Below are positions 27,132 through 36,372 of a DNA stretch of 64,000 nt, one piece after another. Numbering within the stretch: the first letter of the stretch is position 1; each line of letters starts with the position of its first letter. A program made the translations under genes and the position numbers. The stretch is from Phytomonas francai (lineage: Eukaryota; Euglenozoa; Kinetoplastea; Trypanosomatida; Trypanosomatidae). The stretch is from positions 186,001 to 250,000 of the forward strand of contig MJCC01000003.1 of assembly GCA_001766655.1 (NCBI GenBank), written 5' to 3'. The notes under the pieces are model-generated. The model saw only the letters and a program-made list of their open reading frames with translations, did not search any database and had not been told where the DNA came from.

Positions 27132-30100
27132 TCAATCTCCCTCAAGCGAATACCCATCGACAGAAGAAATGGGGATCACATCCTCGACCTCTTTTACGTC
27201 CTCTGAAGTGGTGCCCTCTCCGCTATACAGCTCCCATCCACCCTCACAGTCGGGGTGCGTGCCTAACGAGGCGCCGCCGGGGAGCGTCGTGATGCACTCG
27301 ACGTCCTCCGCCTCCATCGTCCCGGACCCCCCCGAGGTGTCCGATCCCTCGGAAAAGGCGAAAAAGTCGCCCTCCTCCGCCTCCTCGTCCTCCTCGTCCA
27401 CGATGGCGTTCGTAATGGGGGCCGACTCGTCCTCGGGCGGCAGGGCGAACGCGGCGGACCCCTGCGGGGGCTGCGCGCGCAGGCGAAACGACCGCGGGGT
27501 CGTCGGGATCTTCTTTGGAATGGATCGCCGTTGGCGTACGGGGAAGATCTGCGGGGGGCGATCGCGAATTGGGTCCGGAAGGGGCCGCCGTGGGAGGGGG
27601 CGTCGGCGGGGCCCCGCCGGCCCGCCGGGGGTGCTTACGGAGGAGCTCGAAGAGGCCGTCGACGGCGTCGTCGTCGTGGAGGCGGCGGCCGTCGAGGAGC
27701 CCGCCTCGCGAGCGAAACGCGCCTCGCACATCTCCGGCGGGCGGCTGTGCGGCCCCGCCGTCGGCCCCCCCGGCGAAGGGCCCGCCCCGCAGCCGAGCGC
27801 CCGGCAGGCGCACACGCAGTGGGGAAAGGCCGCGGCGAAGGCCCGCGGATGCGCGAGCGCGGGGCCGGGAAAAGACGAGGCCGGCGGGGCCGCGTAGGGG
27901 CACACCACGCACGGGCTCCCGTACAAACACGAGAGCAAACACGACGCGATGTAGCCGTTCGTCGACACGTAGTCCGCGGGGTCGACCCGGGCGAGCGTGA
28001 AGGGCGCGATGCCGACGGCGCACGGCCAGTCCGCCGCCTCCCACGCCTGCGGGGCGTCGTCGAGGACGGCGACCGCGCGCGGGCGGCCGCCGGGNNNNNN
28101 NNNNNNNNNNNNNNNNNNNNNNNNNNNNNNNNNNNNNNNNNNNNNNNNNNNNNNNNNNNNNNNNNNNNNNNNNNNNNNNNNNNNNNNNNNNNNNNNNNNN
28201 NNNNNNNNNNNNNNNNNNNNNNNNNNNNNNNNNNNNNNNCGCGGACCCGCCCTCGCCGCGCAGCTCCGCGGCCGTGATCAGCGCGCGGTCGGGGTGGGGG
28301 AAGAGCAGCCCGGCGGGGTCGAGGACCTGCGCGACGGCCGCCCGCGCGCGCGGCCCGGCGGAGCGGGTCACCAGGATCAGCGGGACCCCCCACTGGACGG
28401 CGAGCGCGTGCAGGAGCTGCCGGATGCCCGGGCGAACGTAGAGGACCTCGCCGGCGGGGCTGTCGTCGGGCCCCGCGCGCACGGCGTACCGCACGAGCGC
28501 GCGCTCCTCGTAGTGCGCCGTCCTCGCCGCGAGCCCGAGGCCGGTCGGCCGCGCGAAGAAGCCCGCGAGGAGATTGTTCACCCCGTACGGCGAAACGGAC
28601 GGCGGGGCCCCGGCCTCCGGCGCCCGCCCCGCGGCCTCCCGCGGGTTCGTGAAGCCGCCGCCGCCCGACAGCACGCAGCGCCGGCGCTCGCGGACGGAGA
28701 GGGTGATCGCGTTGTCGAGCAGCGTCCGGTCCATGTCCACCATCACCGCCTTCTCCCCCTGCAGGGACTCCCACAGCGGCGAGATGTAGTGGGAGAAGGA
28801 GACCAGCGCGAACGAGGAGGCCGCGCGGGCCTCCTCCGGCGGGCCCTCCGGGGCCGCCCGCACCGCGGTGCTCAACCACAGCAGAGGCTCCATCGCGACC
28901 GCCGCGATCGGCTTCGCGCGGCGGCCGTCCACGAGCATCGCGTCGAGCCGCCGCGAGCGCGCGAGCCGAAACTCCGACCTCAGCCGCTCATTACGCCACT
29001 GCCGGGCCTCCGCATCGGGAAGCGGGCGGCGAGGGTGCTCCGCCGAAGGGCCCGCGGCCGCGGCCACGTCCTCGGCGCGATCGGCCGGAAGCCCCCCCTG
29101 CAGCCATGAAATGCTCCCCTGCACGCCAAGGTGCTCGTACTGGAAAAAGTAAAAGCGGTTGGACTCGTCGTCGGAGAGGGTGCCCTGGGCCGCGCCGCCG
29201 TCCACGGCATCCGTCGGCGCCCAATGCAAGCGATCGTGGAAGCCGTGGTGCGCACGACTCTCACGAACGGCGCAGACGACGACCTCCGTAGACGCCAAAA
29301 GCGCCTCATACAGGAGTGCTCGACCTTTGTAGTTCACCGCCGCCCCCGCGTAGGCGCCTATCTCGCCATTCAGGTCCTTGTAGGGTGGATAGCCGCCCCC
29401 CCCGCATGGGTCGGCGGTCGCCGTGAACGTGATGGTACCAACATCACTGCAGAGAAGCTTCAACGGCAGCGTGATAGCGGTCGCCGACGAGGAACGCAAA
29501 GGATGATCGCGCACTCCGTCAGCCGGCGATTCCTCGGCCTCGTCGTGGTTGGCGTCGGCATCCGTACAGGCGTCCTCGGCGGCCCCCCCACCCAGGTCGG
29601 AATCCCCGCCCCCCAGACCGCGGGTATGGCTGGGGTCGACGAAACCGTCCCGGGGCTGACCGCGCGTGCACCAAAAGTACAGCCGAGCGTAGAGCTCCTG
29701 CGCGAAGCTGAGGTCCCCCTCGCTAGGGCTCCCGATGTGGTCTTTGGGAGCGCCCGCCGTGAGCTGCTTCGGCACGCGCCGCGTTGGCCCAAAGGCCATC
29801 CCGCCAGCGGAAGGCATGCGAATGATCTGCTCAAAAGACGAGAGCATAGGGTCGATCGCGAGGCGAGCCTCCGGCTGCGTTGCCGCCGCTCTCGGAAGTC
29901 GCCTCACCCGCGCCACCTTGGACGAAAAAGGCTGAGGACCCGTTGAGAGGGCTGCCGAGCCGCGATCGCAGAGGCGGCGAAGATCCTGACTCACATGAGC
30001 GGCAGCCCGACCATCGCCCCCGTGCGTCGTCCCGCCGCTCTCCTCTTGATCAAAAGGCATATTGATGCTGCACCAGTTTGAGTACACCACAAAAAAATTC

Positions 30101-32361
30101 ATTTCCTCTTCTTCTTCCTCGTCCGCGTCTCGCGGGCGCTCCTGTTCGGCAGGAGAAGAGCCCCTCACAGGGGGTAGTCCGCCACCGCCTAAGTCGCATT
30201 CGGAGGATCCGCCGGGGGTGGCCTCCGGGGGGGCCCTCACCCGGCGGAGGCCTTCGCCCGCACCGCTTTTCTCCGCAGGGGCCCCGCGGTCGCGGCCATC
30301 GCGCGCTTTTCTCCCCGCGGGCGCCGAATCGAGGGGAGGTCGGGCCCCTCCGCGCACGTCCGCGGCCCCCCACAGGGCGCCCGCCGCGTCCGCGCACGGC
30401 AAAAAGAGAAATTTACGATTGCCAAAACACGGGACGACGTGCGCGCAGCCGCCGACCGCGCGCCGGGCGATCACAACAAAACAACGCCCGCGGTAGGCCT
30501 TCCGCCGCCCGGCCGCCGAAGAAAAGGAGGCGGAAAGGGAAGTCGAAGACGACGAAGAAGAAGTGGAGGAGGAAGAAAAGCCGCATGGGGGTCCGAGCCC
30601 CTCCTCCCCCTTCTTCGCCGCCGCGCGTCGGCGGCGGTATTGGTGGTACCTCTCCGAGTCCCCGACGGGGCTCTCGTCGTCGTCGTTCCGGACCTCGTCG
30701 GCGTCGAGGACGCAGCGGGACATCAGCCGAAAGGCGCACCCCGCGGGGTCCGAGTAGGCCGCCTGGTACATGAAAAAACGCAAGGGCACGCGGAGCGGGG
30801 CCCCCCCAACGCCCGCCCGCGCGAACCCCGCCGTGCGAGAATGGCCCTCGGCGTGGCCCGGCCGACGCCGCTTTTGCGGGCGCCGCCCTTTTCCTTCTCC
30901 CGCGTCGGGATCGCGCGCGTCGTCCTCGATTTCGGAACTCCAACTCTCGGAGACCTCGCTGGCGCCGTCCGAGAGATCGACAAAGCGATCGCGATCGTCG
31001 TGGTGTTGATCCTTGAGCCGGTGGAGGGACATCGCCGTCGGGTCGCCCGATGCCGATGGCCCTGCGGGAAAACGGCCCGAAAACACGTCCACCCGGTCGC
31101 GGGGGTAGACCGCAGCTGGACGGGGAGGGCCATCGCCCTCGCCCTCGGGGTATGTTCGCGCGAAAAACGCCTCCCACCCCCGCGCCGATAAGAGGGCCTC
31201 GAGATCGACCTGCTCCTTCGAAGACGGCCGAAGCCACGGCTGCAGGACTAAATCGTTCTCGTTATGCACTACGGTGATGCTCAAGTACTGACTAAAGAGC
31301 GCCGATACAACCCGCTGCCGTAGCCGCTCAACATGCCGGCCGACGTCATCCATCACAAATTGGAGCTCTTGGTAAGTGAGCCGCACCATTAACGGGGCCC
31401 GACGACGGGAATTGATTTTTTCTAAAATAAACGACCTCCAGCTAGATCGCTCGCATTGCGTTGCGGTGGGGCTTGAGGGCTTCTGGGGGGAAGACAGACG
31501 GTATTGCCCTCCTGCCTTGTCCACGTCCTCTTTGCTATCCGTCAACATATCGGTGCGTAGGCTATCATTTCTAGCAGGTAACATCTCCTCCACGATGCAG
31601 CTATCCGAAGGAAAAGAACCCTGCGCGATCTCACTTAGCGGGGTATCAGGTGGAGAAGAGGAATCCCCCATGTGGGTGGATCTCTCTTCGATGGGCGAAA
31701 CAGCGCTGAAGCTCACGTCGGAATCGTGCATGCTCGGCCTTCTGACAACAGGTTTCCCTGCCATGGGAAGCGAACCTCCTTTTCCCTCATCGGGACGCTC
31801 ATCCGCGCTCGTCGCGACCTCAGGAAACGACTTTTCCACCGGTGATTCCGCCAACAAGGAAGCATCGTATTGCCTTTTTCCCGCTGTGCACTTTTTCCGG
31901 CTTGGCGGGTTGAAGCCATGCCGCCGCCGCCGACGACGAACCCTCCGAAAGGCGCTAAAGGATTTAAAATGGCGTGAAATGGTCGCCTGGGCGACCAATT
32001 TGGCCCTCTCCTCAAAGCGACATTGCGCCACGGCCGCGGCCATCACCGCCTGCCAGGCCGATATGAGGTCGTGCGATAAATTGAGGAGGCTTCGTACGTA
32101 GTCCTCGAGCAATATCGAAGCGCAGCTGATCTCTGCCAGTACCGTGCAAAAGACCTGCAGCCGTCTCGACGAGATAACGGTGTTCGCCATCTGCGCACGC
32201 ATCAGTACGAGGGAGAAGTTCACGGTACTCTGCGGATGCAAGGGATTTCCGACCTGGAAAGGCACCAGCTGATCGCGCGCGCCTGGGGAAGAACCAGCCC
32301 TGACGGGGTCGCCCGCAGCCCCCACCGTCCGCAGCCTATTCGAGTCGTTTGTCGTAAGCAT
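27132..32361 (-). CDS. Giant FCP1/SCP-like (FCPH) phosphatase, HAD superfamily, with assembly gap
   Basis: About 1,740 residues. The first in-frame ATG is at 32359-32361; the open frame extends two codons further at GTG. The catalytic FCPH region lies far C-terminal: VMVDMDRTLLDN (DxDxT nucleophile motif at about 28722-28745), YVRPGIRQLLHALA, VPLILVTRSAG, and VLDPAGLLF. After a 145-N gap (28095-28239) the frame must shift: the frame ending at 27132 reads AVAVLDDAPQAWEAADW, the conserved DD motif that binds magnesium. FCPH enzymes dephosphorylate serines, for example in the RNA polymerase II CTD. The N-terminal 1,100 residues are mostly low-complexity with a few ordered blocks (for example QVFCTVLAEISCASILLEDYV). 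The C-terminal tail is Cys-containing then acidic. Almost the whole gene is a GC-rich patch. Confidence 0.83.
28095..28239. other. Assembly gap (145 N)
   Basis: Lies inside the FCPH catalytic domain, between the motif near VLDPAGLLF and the DD motif. The coding frames on the two sides do not join through 145 bases. Confidence 0.99.
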
Positions 32362-32461
32362 GCCCACCCTATGTGAAATCTTTCCTATGGTATATACTGC
32401 ACCTTATCAATTTTGTGTGTGTGTGTGTGTGGAGGTTGAAATTGGGCATGGAAGGAGGGAG

Positions 32462-32743
32462 CTATTCAATGAGGGCTGACGGTTCACAGGGGTACGGCGT
32501 GCAGCACGTCTCACACGACACTAGTCTTTGACCAACGAATGCACGCAAACTGAAAATTACTAGAAAAACAGCAAGTAAGAGGGGAAGGAAGGAATGATGC
32601 AAAGTTATCATTCGAGTAGAAATGGAATTCGTGTCCCCCATATACCCATTACGCGATCTAACCCAACATAAGTAAACTTGCGTGCGCAAATTCAAGGGTA
32701 AAAGCGCACTCCCGGCATGATTTATTTCCGGATAAATATTCAT
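32462..32743 (-). CDS. Small single-span membrane protein, Cys-rich C-terminus
   Basis: A 93-codon frame with a true ATG (32741-32743), lying in its own spacer between two larger genes. The middle is hydrophobic (FLPLLLAVFLVIFSLRAFV, one membrane span at about 52-70). The end carries SCETCCTPYPC, three to four cysteines that could bind metal or form disulfides. A pyrimidine-rich run followed by CACCTGTAG gives a well-placed splice acceptor 28 bases upstream of the ATG, the best argument that it is real. Composition is balanced, unlike typical spacers here. No family recognised. Confidence 0.5.
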   Translation of the reverse strand: MNIYPEINHAGSALLPLNLRTQVYLCWVRSRNGYMGDTNSISTRMITLHHSFLPLLLAVFLVIFSLRAFVGQRLVSCETCCTPYPCEPSALIE

Positions 32744-32769
32744 CAAGATAATGCGCTCTTCCTCCCCTA

Positions 32770-32830
32770 AGCTACAGGTGAGGAGTAAAAACAATTAAAG
32801 GAAGATGGAACGAAGGGAGAGACATCTCAT
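32770..32830 (-). promoter_or_regulatory. Candidate trans-splicing signal for the small membrane protein
   Basis: Sense strand: a CT-rich stretch (TCTCTCCCTTCGTTCC and TTTTTACTCCTC) followed by ACCTGTAG at about 32770-32771, then 27 bases to the ATG. Confidence 0.55.
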
Positions 32831-32954
32831 GCGACAATCAGGCACACCATGCACAAAAAAAAATCACCCCTAGACTGTGAAAGCGAATAACCCATAATAA
32901 AAAAACTCGCACAATATTTTACCTCCTCTCCCCGCCCCCCGCCCCCCCTCCCTT

Positions 32955-33428
32955 CTATGACTGTAAATCCTTTTCTAGATGCTTCATCCTTTCCACCTCG
33001 TCCTTTTGTTGTTGAATTTCAGCGCGATCCATGGCTTCATGTATTCTGCTAATAATTTCACGTTTTGCACGCATTACTTGAAAGGAAGGAATTGAATTGT
33101 TGTTATCAAGGTTCATGAGTCTAAGAATCTCCTCAACATTACCCTGCATCGTACTCTCTTTGGCCCCTTCCAGAGAAGGAAGAATGTTTTTGATGGTGCC
33201 AAAATACAAAGTGACACCCAAAAGTATGCCGATTATACAATTCGTGAAGAAGCTGTTCTTCTCAAGCCAGCGATCAAGCTGCGCCTTGTGTTGAAAATAG
33301 CGGAAATGACAACGAAGAATTGGATCGATAACATACCAAAAGGAGTAGGTAGCCCACCTGAAAATCGCCGTCGTCTGATGCCCGGTATTAGGAATTCTGG
33401 AAAGTCGGCGGACACTACATGCGAGCAT
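32955..33428 (-). CDS. Small mitochondrial-type membrane protein with coiled-coil tail
   Basis: A 157-residue protein from ATG 33426-33428; an upstream frame extension of 19 codons looks untranslated. The N-terminus MLACSVRRLSRIP suggests mitochondrial import. One membrane span follows (FFTNCIIGILLGVTLYFG, about residues 60-78). Residues 90-157 are helical and charged, ending in a coiled coil (AEIQQQKDEVERMKHLEKDL). This layout resembles inner-membrane accessory subunits or assembly factors, but no family is recognised. Balanced composition. Confidence 0.78.
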   Translation of the reverse strand: MLACSVRRLSRIPNTGHQTTAIFRWATYSFWYVIDPILRCHFRYFQHKAQLDRWLEKNSFFTNCIIGILLGVTLYFGTIKNILPSLEGAKESTMQGNVEEILRLMNLDNNNSIPSFQVMRAKREIISRIHEAMDRAEIQQQKDEVERMKHLEKDLQS

Positions 33429-34024
33429 GCTGTTGGGAATTATATACGGAGGGTATTGTTCAAAAAGCCGTCCACCCCACCCCACCGAGCGTGTGTCTGC
33501 CTCAATGTTCCTCTACCCCTTCCGTCTTTTCTTTTAATTAGCTGTGATGAAATCAAAAAAAAAAAAAAAGGGAAGCACAGTTTCGTATTTCCTTGTCTTC
33601 CCATTCAATAAGATAATAAATACGGATTCCGCGAATCGATCCCATTTGCGTCACACAACCCTCCCCTTTCCTGTTCTTTCTGCTCGGATTGTCGGGTTCA
33701 TGCAAAGGTCATTCCCCCACCCCGCCGAAGTTTTCTATGTAACGATCTGATCTACAGCCTGCAGGAAAACTGCATTAATTGGGTAATAAGATTGCGCATA
33801 AAACAAGTTAAGGAACAATAACAAACGTTAGATATTAAAATTACGAAAATATTTAGCCGTACCGTTTTCTTTTAGAAAAATTCTTACCCCTCTCCCTCTC
33901 TCCCTCGTCTGAAAACACCTCAAGAAGCACACACACACACACACACAGACACACACACAGACACACACAGACACACACACAGACACACATGCATGAATTA
34001 CCCTTGAGACGCACGCCGCAACCT
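33429..34024. other. Intergenic with CA repeat
   Basis: A CA/CAGA repeat (33928-33989) lies 36 bases past the stop codon of the aminopeptidase gene on the sense strand. An A14 run sits at about 33556. No gene. Confidence 0.55.
33928..33989. repeat. (CA)n/(CAGA) microsatellite in a 3' UTR
   Basis: CA units interrupted regularly by CAGA. On the sense strand it is a TG repeat shortly after the aminopeptidase stop codon, a close match in structure to 17104-17158. Confidence 0.95.
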
Positions 34025-35617
34025 TCATTTGCGCCTTAGGAAGTCAATCAAAAGCTGAACGCCGTACCCTGTGGCGCCGGCCGGGTGAAAGCCCTGGGGC
34101 TTGTCTCCGACATCCGATACGCCGGCGATATCGATGTGCGCCCACTCCTTGCCGGGCTCCACAAATTGCGAAAGGAACGCGGCGGCCGTGCAGGAGCCAC
34201 CGCCGGGCTTGCTCGGCGACACGTTCACCAGGTCTGCGAGGCCGCCCTTTATCAGCTCGACATGCTCGTCGCCGATGGGCATCGGCCACAACTCCTCGCC
34301 GCCCGTCGTCCCCGTCAGCATGAGCTTCTCCGAGAGCCGCGAGCTATTGCTAAAAAGCCCCGCGCGCCGGCTGCCGAGGCCCACGACGATGGCCCCGGTG
34401 AGCGTCGCGAGGTCGATGATGGTGTGCGGCGTCTTCGCCAGGCTCGCGTGGCGTTGGACGTAGGTCAGGACGTCGGCCAAGACGAGCCGGCCCTCGGCGT
34501 CGGTGTTGAGGACCTCCACGGTCGGGCCCGCGAGGCTCGTGAGGATGGAGGAGGGGGCGTAGCTGCCGGGCCCGATCGCGTTCTCCACGAGGCCGACCGC
34601 GCCGACGAGGTTCACCGGCAGCCGAAGGGTGGCGGCGGCCTTCAGCGTGGCCAGCACGACCGCCGCGCCCATCATATCCACGTGCATCCGCTCCATCGAA
34701 CCGAACGGCTTCAGATTCAGGCCGCCGCAGTCAAAGGTCACGCCCTTGCCCACCAGCGCCGTGGAGTGCGAGGCGGCCTTGTTCCCAACGTACTCCAGCA
34801 CCAGGACGTAGGGCTCGTGGACGGAGCCCTTTCCCACGCTGTAGAGCAGGTTCATCCCGGCCTCGCGGAGCTGCCGACCCCGCAGGACCTTCCGAAGCCG
34901 CACCCCCTCCGGCAGCACGTACTTCTTCGCCCACTCGACGTAGAACTCGGGGACCCCCTCGTCCTCGCGGAGGTTCCCCAGGTTCCGCGCGTCGTTGATG
35001 CAGGCCCCGATGACGGCGCCCGTCCGGACGGCCGCCGTGGCATCGCTGGCGACGACGATCTCCAGCGCGGGGCCCTTTCCGGCGCGGCCCCTCGGCGCGC
35101 GCGGGGGGCGCGCGGGCGGGGCTTTCAAGCGATCGTAGGCGTACGCGGCGGTCGCGGCGAAGCAGGCCGTCTTCTCGGCCACCTCCTGCGCCGTCAGCGG
35201 CCGCGCGGGGTGGAAGACGTCGGCGGCGCTCCGCACCTCCGCGCGGGGGGGGTGGATCGTCAGGTACCGCGCGCCCACCCCGCGCGCCCGGCGCACCGCG
35301 TTCGTGATCGCGAGGCGGTAGTCGCGAATATCGCCGCCCGCGTCTCGCCCGGCGAGAAGCGCGTGGGTCTGGCCTAGCGGGGCGGAATCCGCCGCGGACG
35401 TCGTGCGGCCCACGAGCTGGAGCTCGCCGGCGGCGCCCGTGAAATCCGGGGTCGGTCTCTCCGGCAGCTCGCCATGCTGCACCTCGGATTTGGTCACGAG
35501 GTGGAGGGCGAGCGCGGTCGCCTTGACATCCTTCGCCTTCGCCGTGGGAAGCTCCTCCAGCGCGAGCACCGGCGCCGCGATGGGGAAGGGGGCACGAGAA
35601 AAGACGCGACGCAGCAT
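34025..35617 (-). CDS. M17 leucyl aminopeptidase
   Basis: A 530-residue metallo-aminopeptidase of family M17 (cytosol aminopeptidase), which removes N-terminal Leu and other residues as a hexamer with two metal ions. All metal and catalytic residues align with E. coli PepA at exactly the same spacing: K291, D296, catalytic K303, D314, D373, E375, R377. Signatures are VGKGVTFDCGGLNLKP and NTDAEGRLVLADVL; the usual Ser or Thr after the metal Asp is Cys297. The chosen start is ATG 35615-35617 (MLRRVFSRAP), a mitochondrial-type end; a start 8 codons upstream is possible. The N-domain carries an Arg/Pro-rich insert (about 165-182). GC-rich throughout. The upstream region has a C17/A20 tract on the sense strand before an AG. 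Confidence 0.97.
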   Translation of the reverse strand: MLRRVFSRAPFPIAAPVLALEELPTAKAKDVKATALALHLVTKSEVQHGELPERPTPDFTGAAGELQLVGRTTSAADSAPLGQTHALLAGRDAGGDIRDYRLAITNAVRRARGVGARYLTIHPPRAEVRSAADVFHPARPLTAQEVAEKTACFAATAAYAYDRLKAPPARPPRAPRGRAGKGPALEIVVASDATAAVRTGAVIGACINDARNLGNLREDEGVPEFYVEWAKKYVLPEGVRLRKVLRGRQLREAGMNLLYSVGKGSVHEPYVLVLEYVGNKAASHSTALVGKGVTFDCGGLNLKPFGSMERMHVDMMGAAVVLATLKAAATLRLPVNLVGAVGLVENAIGPGSYAPSSILTSLAGPTVEVLNTDAEGRLVLADVLTYVQRHASLAKTPHTIIDLATLTGAIVVGLGSRRAGLFSNSSRLSEKLMLTGTTGGEELWPMPIGDEHVELIKGGLADLVNVSPSKPGGGSCTAAAFLSQFVEPGKEWAHIDIAGVSDVGDKPQGFHPAGATGYGVQLLIDFLRRK

Positions 35618-35692
35618 GAGAAAGTGCCCAGAATATGCCACGGATGCGCTGTACTTGGCAAAACTAATATGTATTTGTATCTAGCTGTATTC

Positions 35693-35729
35693 TTTTTTTT
35701 TTTTTTTTTTTTGGGGGGGGGGGGGGGGG
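35693..35729. repeat. T20 followed by G17 homopolymer pair
   Basis: Read directly: 20 T (35693-35712) joined to 17 G (35713-35729). On the sense strand of the aminopeptidase gene this is C17A20, about 75 bases upstream of the ATG. Confidence 0.95.
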
Positions 35730-36284
35730 AGGTTCTTGTTAGGCGTACGCGCTGACGATTATTCCTCTCTTGGAACAAAAATACCAGCAATTAGGAAAAA
35801 AAGACGATAATAAATGCAGAAGTAAAAATTTCTGTTTCAAAGGATCGAAACAAAAACCTGCTTTGCATACCGACCTTGTCAAGAATTGTGTAGATAGAAA
35901 TCTAGCATTGCCAGTGAAAAAAATGTATGGATATATGGTAGAGCCCCCTCCTCTATTCCCATACTTTTACCCTCCATTTGTCTAATGCGACATTAAATAG
36001 TAATGCACATAGTAACGAAGCTGGATGGACTTGTTAGAATTACCGTTTTTCGTATACCTTATAACGTCAAATTTGATAATTAAATTCTTCAAATCTATGT
36101 TTGCTTTTTACATCTTGAACTCCTAATAATGATCATTGTTCTATGGTTGTATTCTTTTAAAGAATTGCACTTGAGCCCCAAAACGCTTATACGAAATCTA
36201 ACAGCGATAAAAAGACCTAGGGCATATCTCTCTGACATTAACCGTTACAAAAGCATATATAATAGGTCGAATCGAGTGCGTGCT

Positions 36285-36288
36285 CGTA

Positions 36289-36319
<31 letters not shown>

Positions 36320-36358
36320 AGATATATAGATATATAGATATAGATCGATCGATCTATC
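36285..36358. repeat. (TA)n/(GATA)n compound microsatellite
   Basis: TATA then repeated GATATA units and a GATC cluster; it lies immediately past the stop codon of the 36373-38268 gene on the sense strand. Confidence 0.9.
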
Positions 36359-36372
36359 CTATGAAGCACCCC

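Larger units (their letters stand above)
35618..36372. other. Intergenic with T20-G17 double homopolymer and GATA repeat
   Basis: Holds T20 directly followed by G17 (35693-35729; C17 then A20 on the sense strand) with a candidate acceptor GAATACAG at about 35685-35692. Then come AT-rich sequence and a TA/GATA repeat (36285-36358) ending 14 bases from the next stop codon. No gene. Confidence 0.6.

Noticed and set aside
34085..35377. 430-codon plus-strand open frame opposite the aminopeptidase; also 45079-47091, 22813-23886, 25358-26161 and similar
   Set aside because: These are shadows created by GC-rich codons of the minus-strand genes, which carry complete family motifs. The shadow peptides are Arg/Gly/Ala-rich and match nothing.
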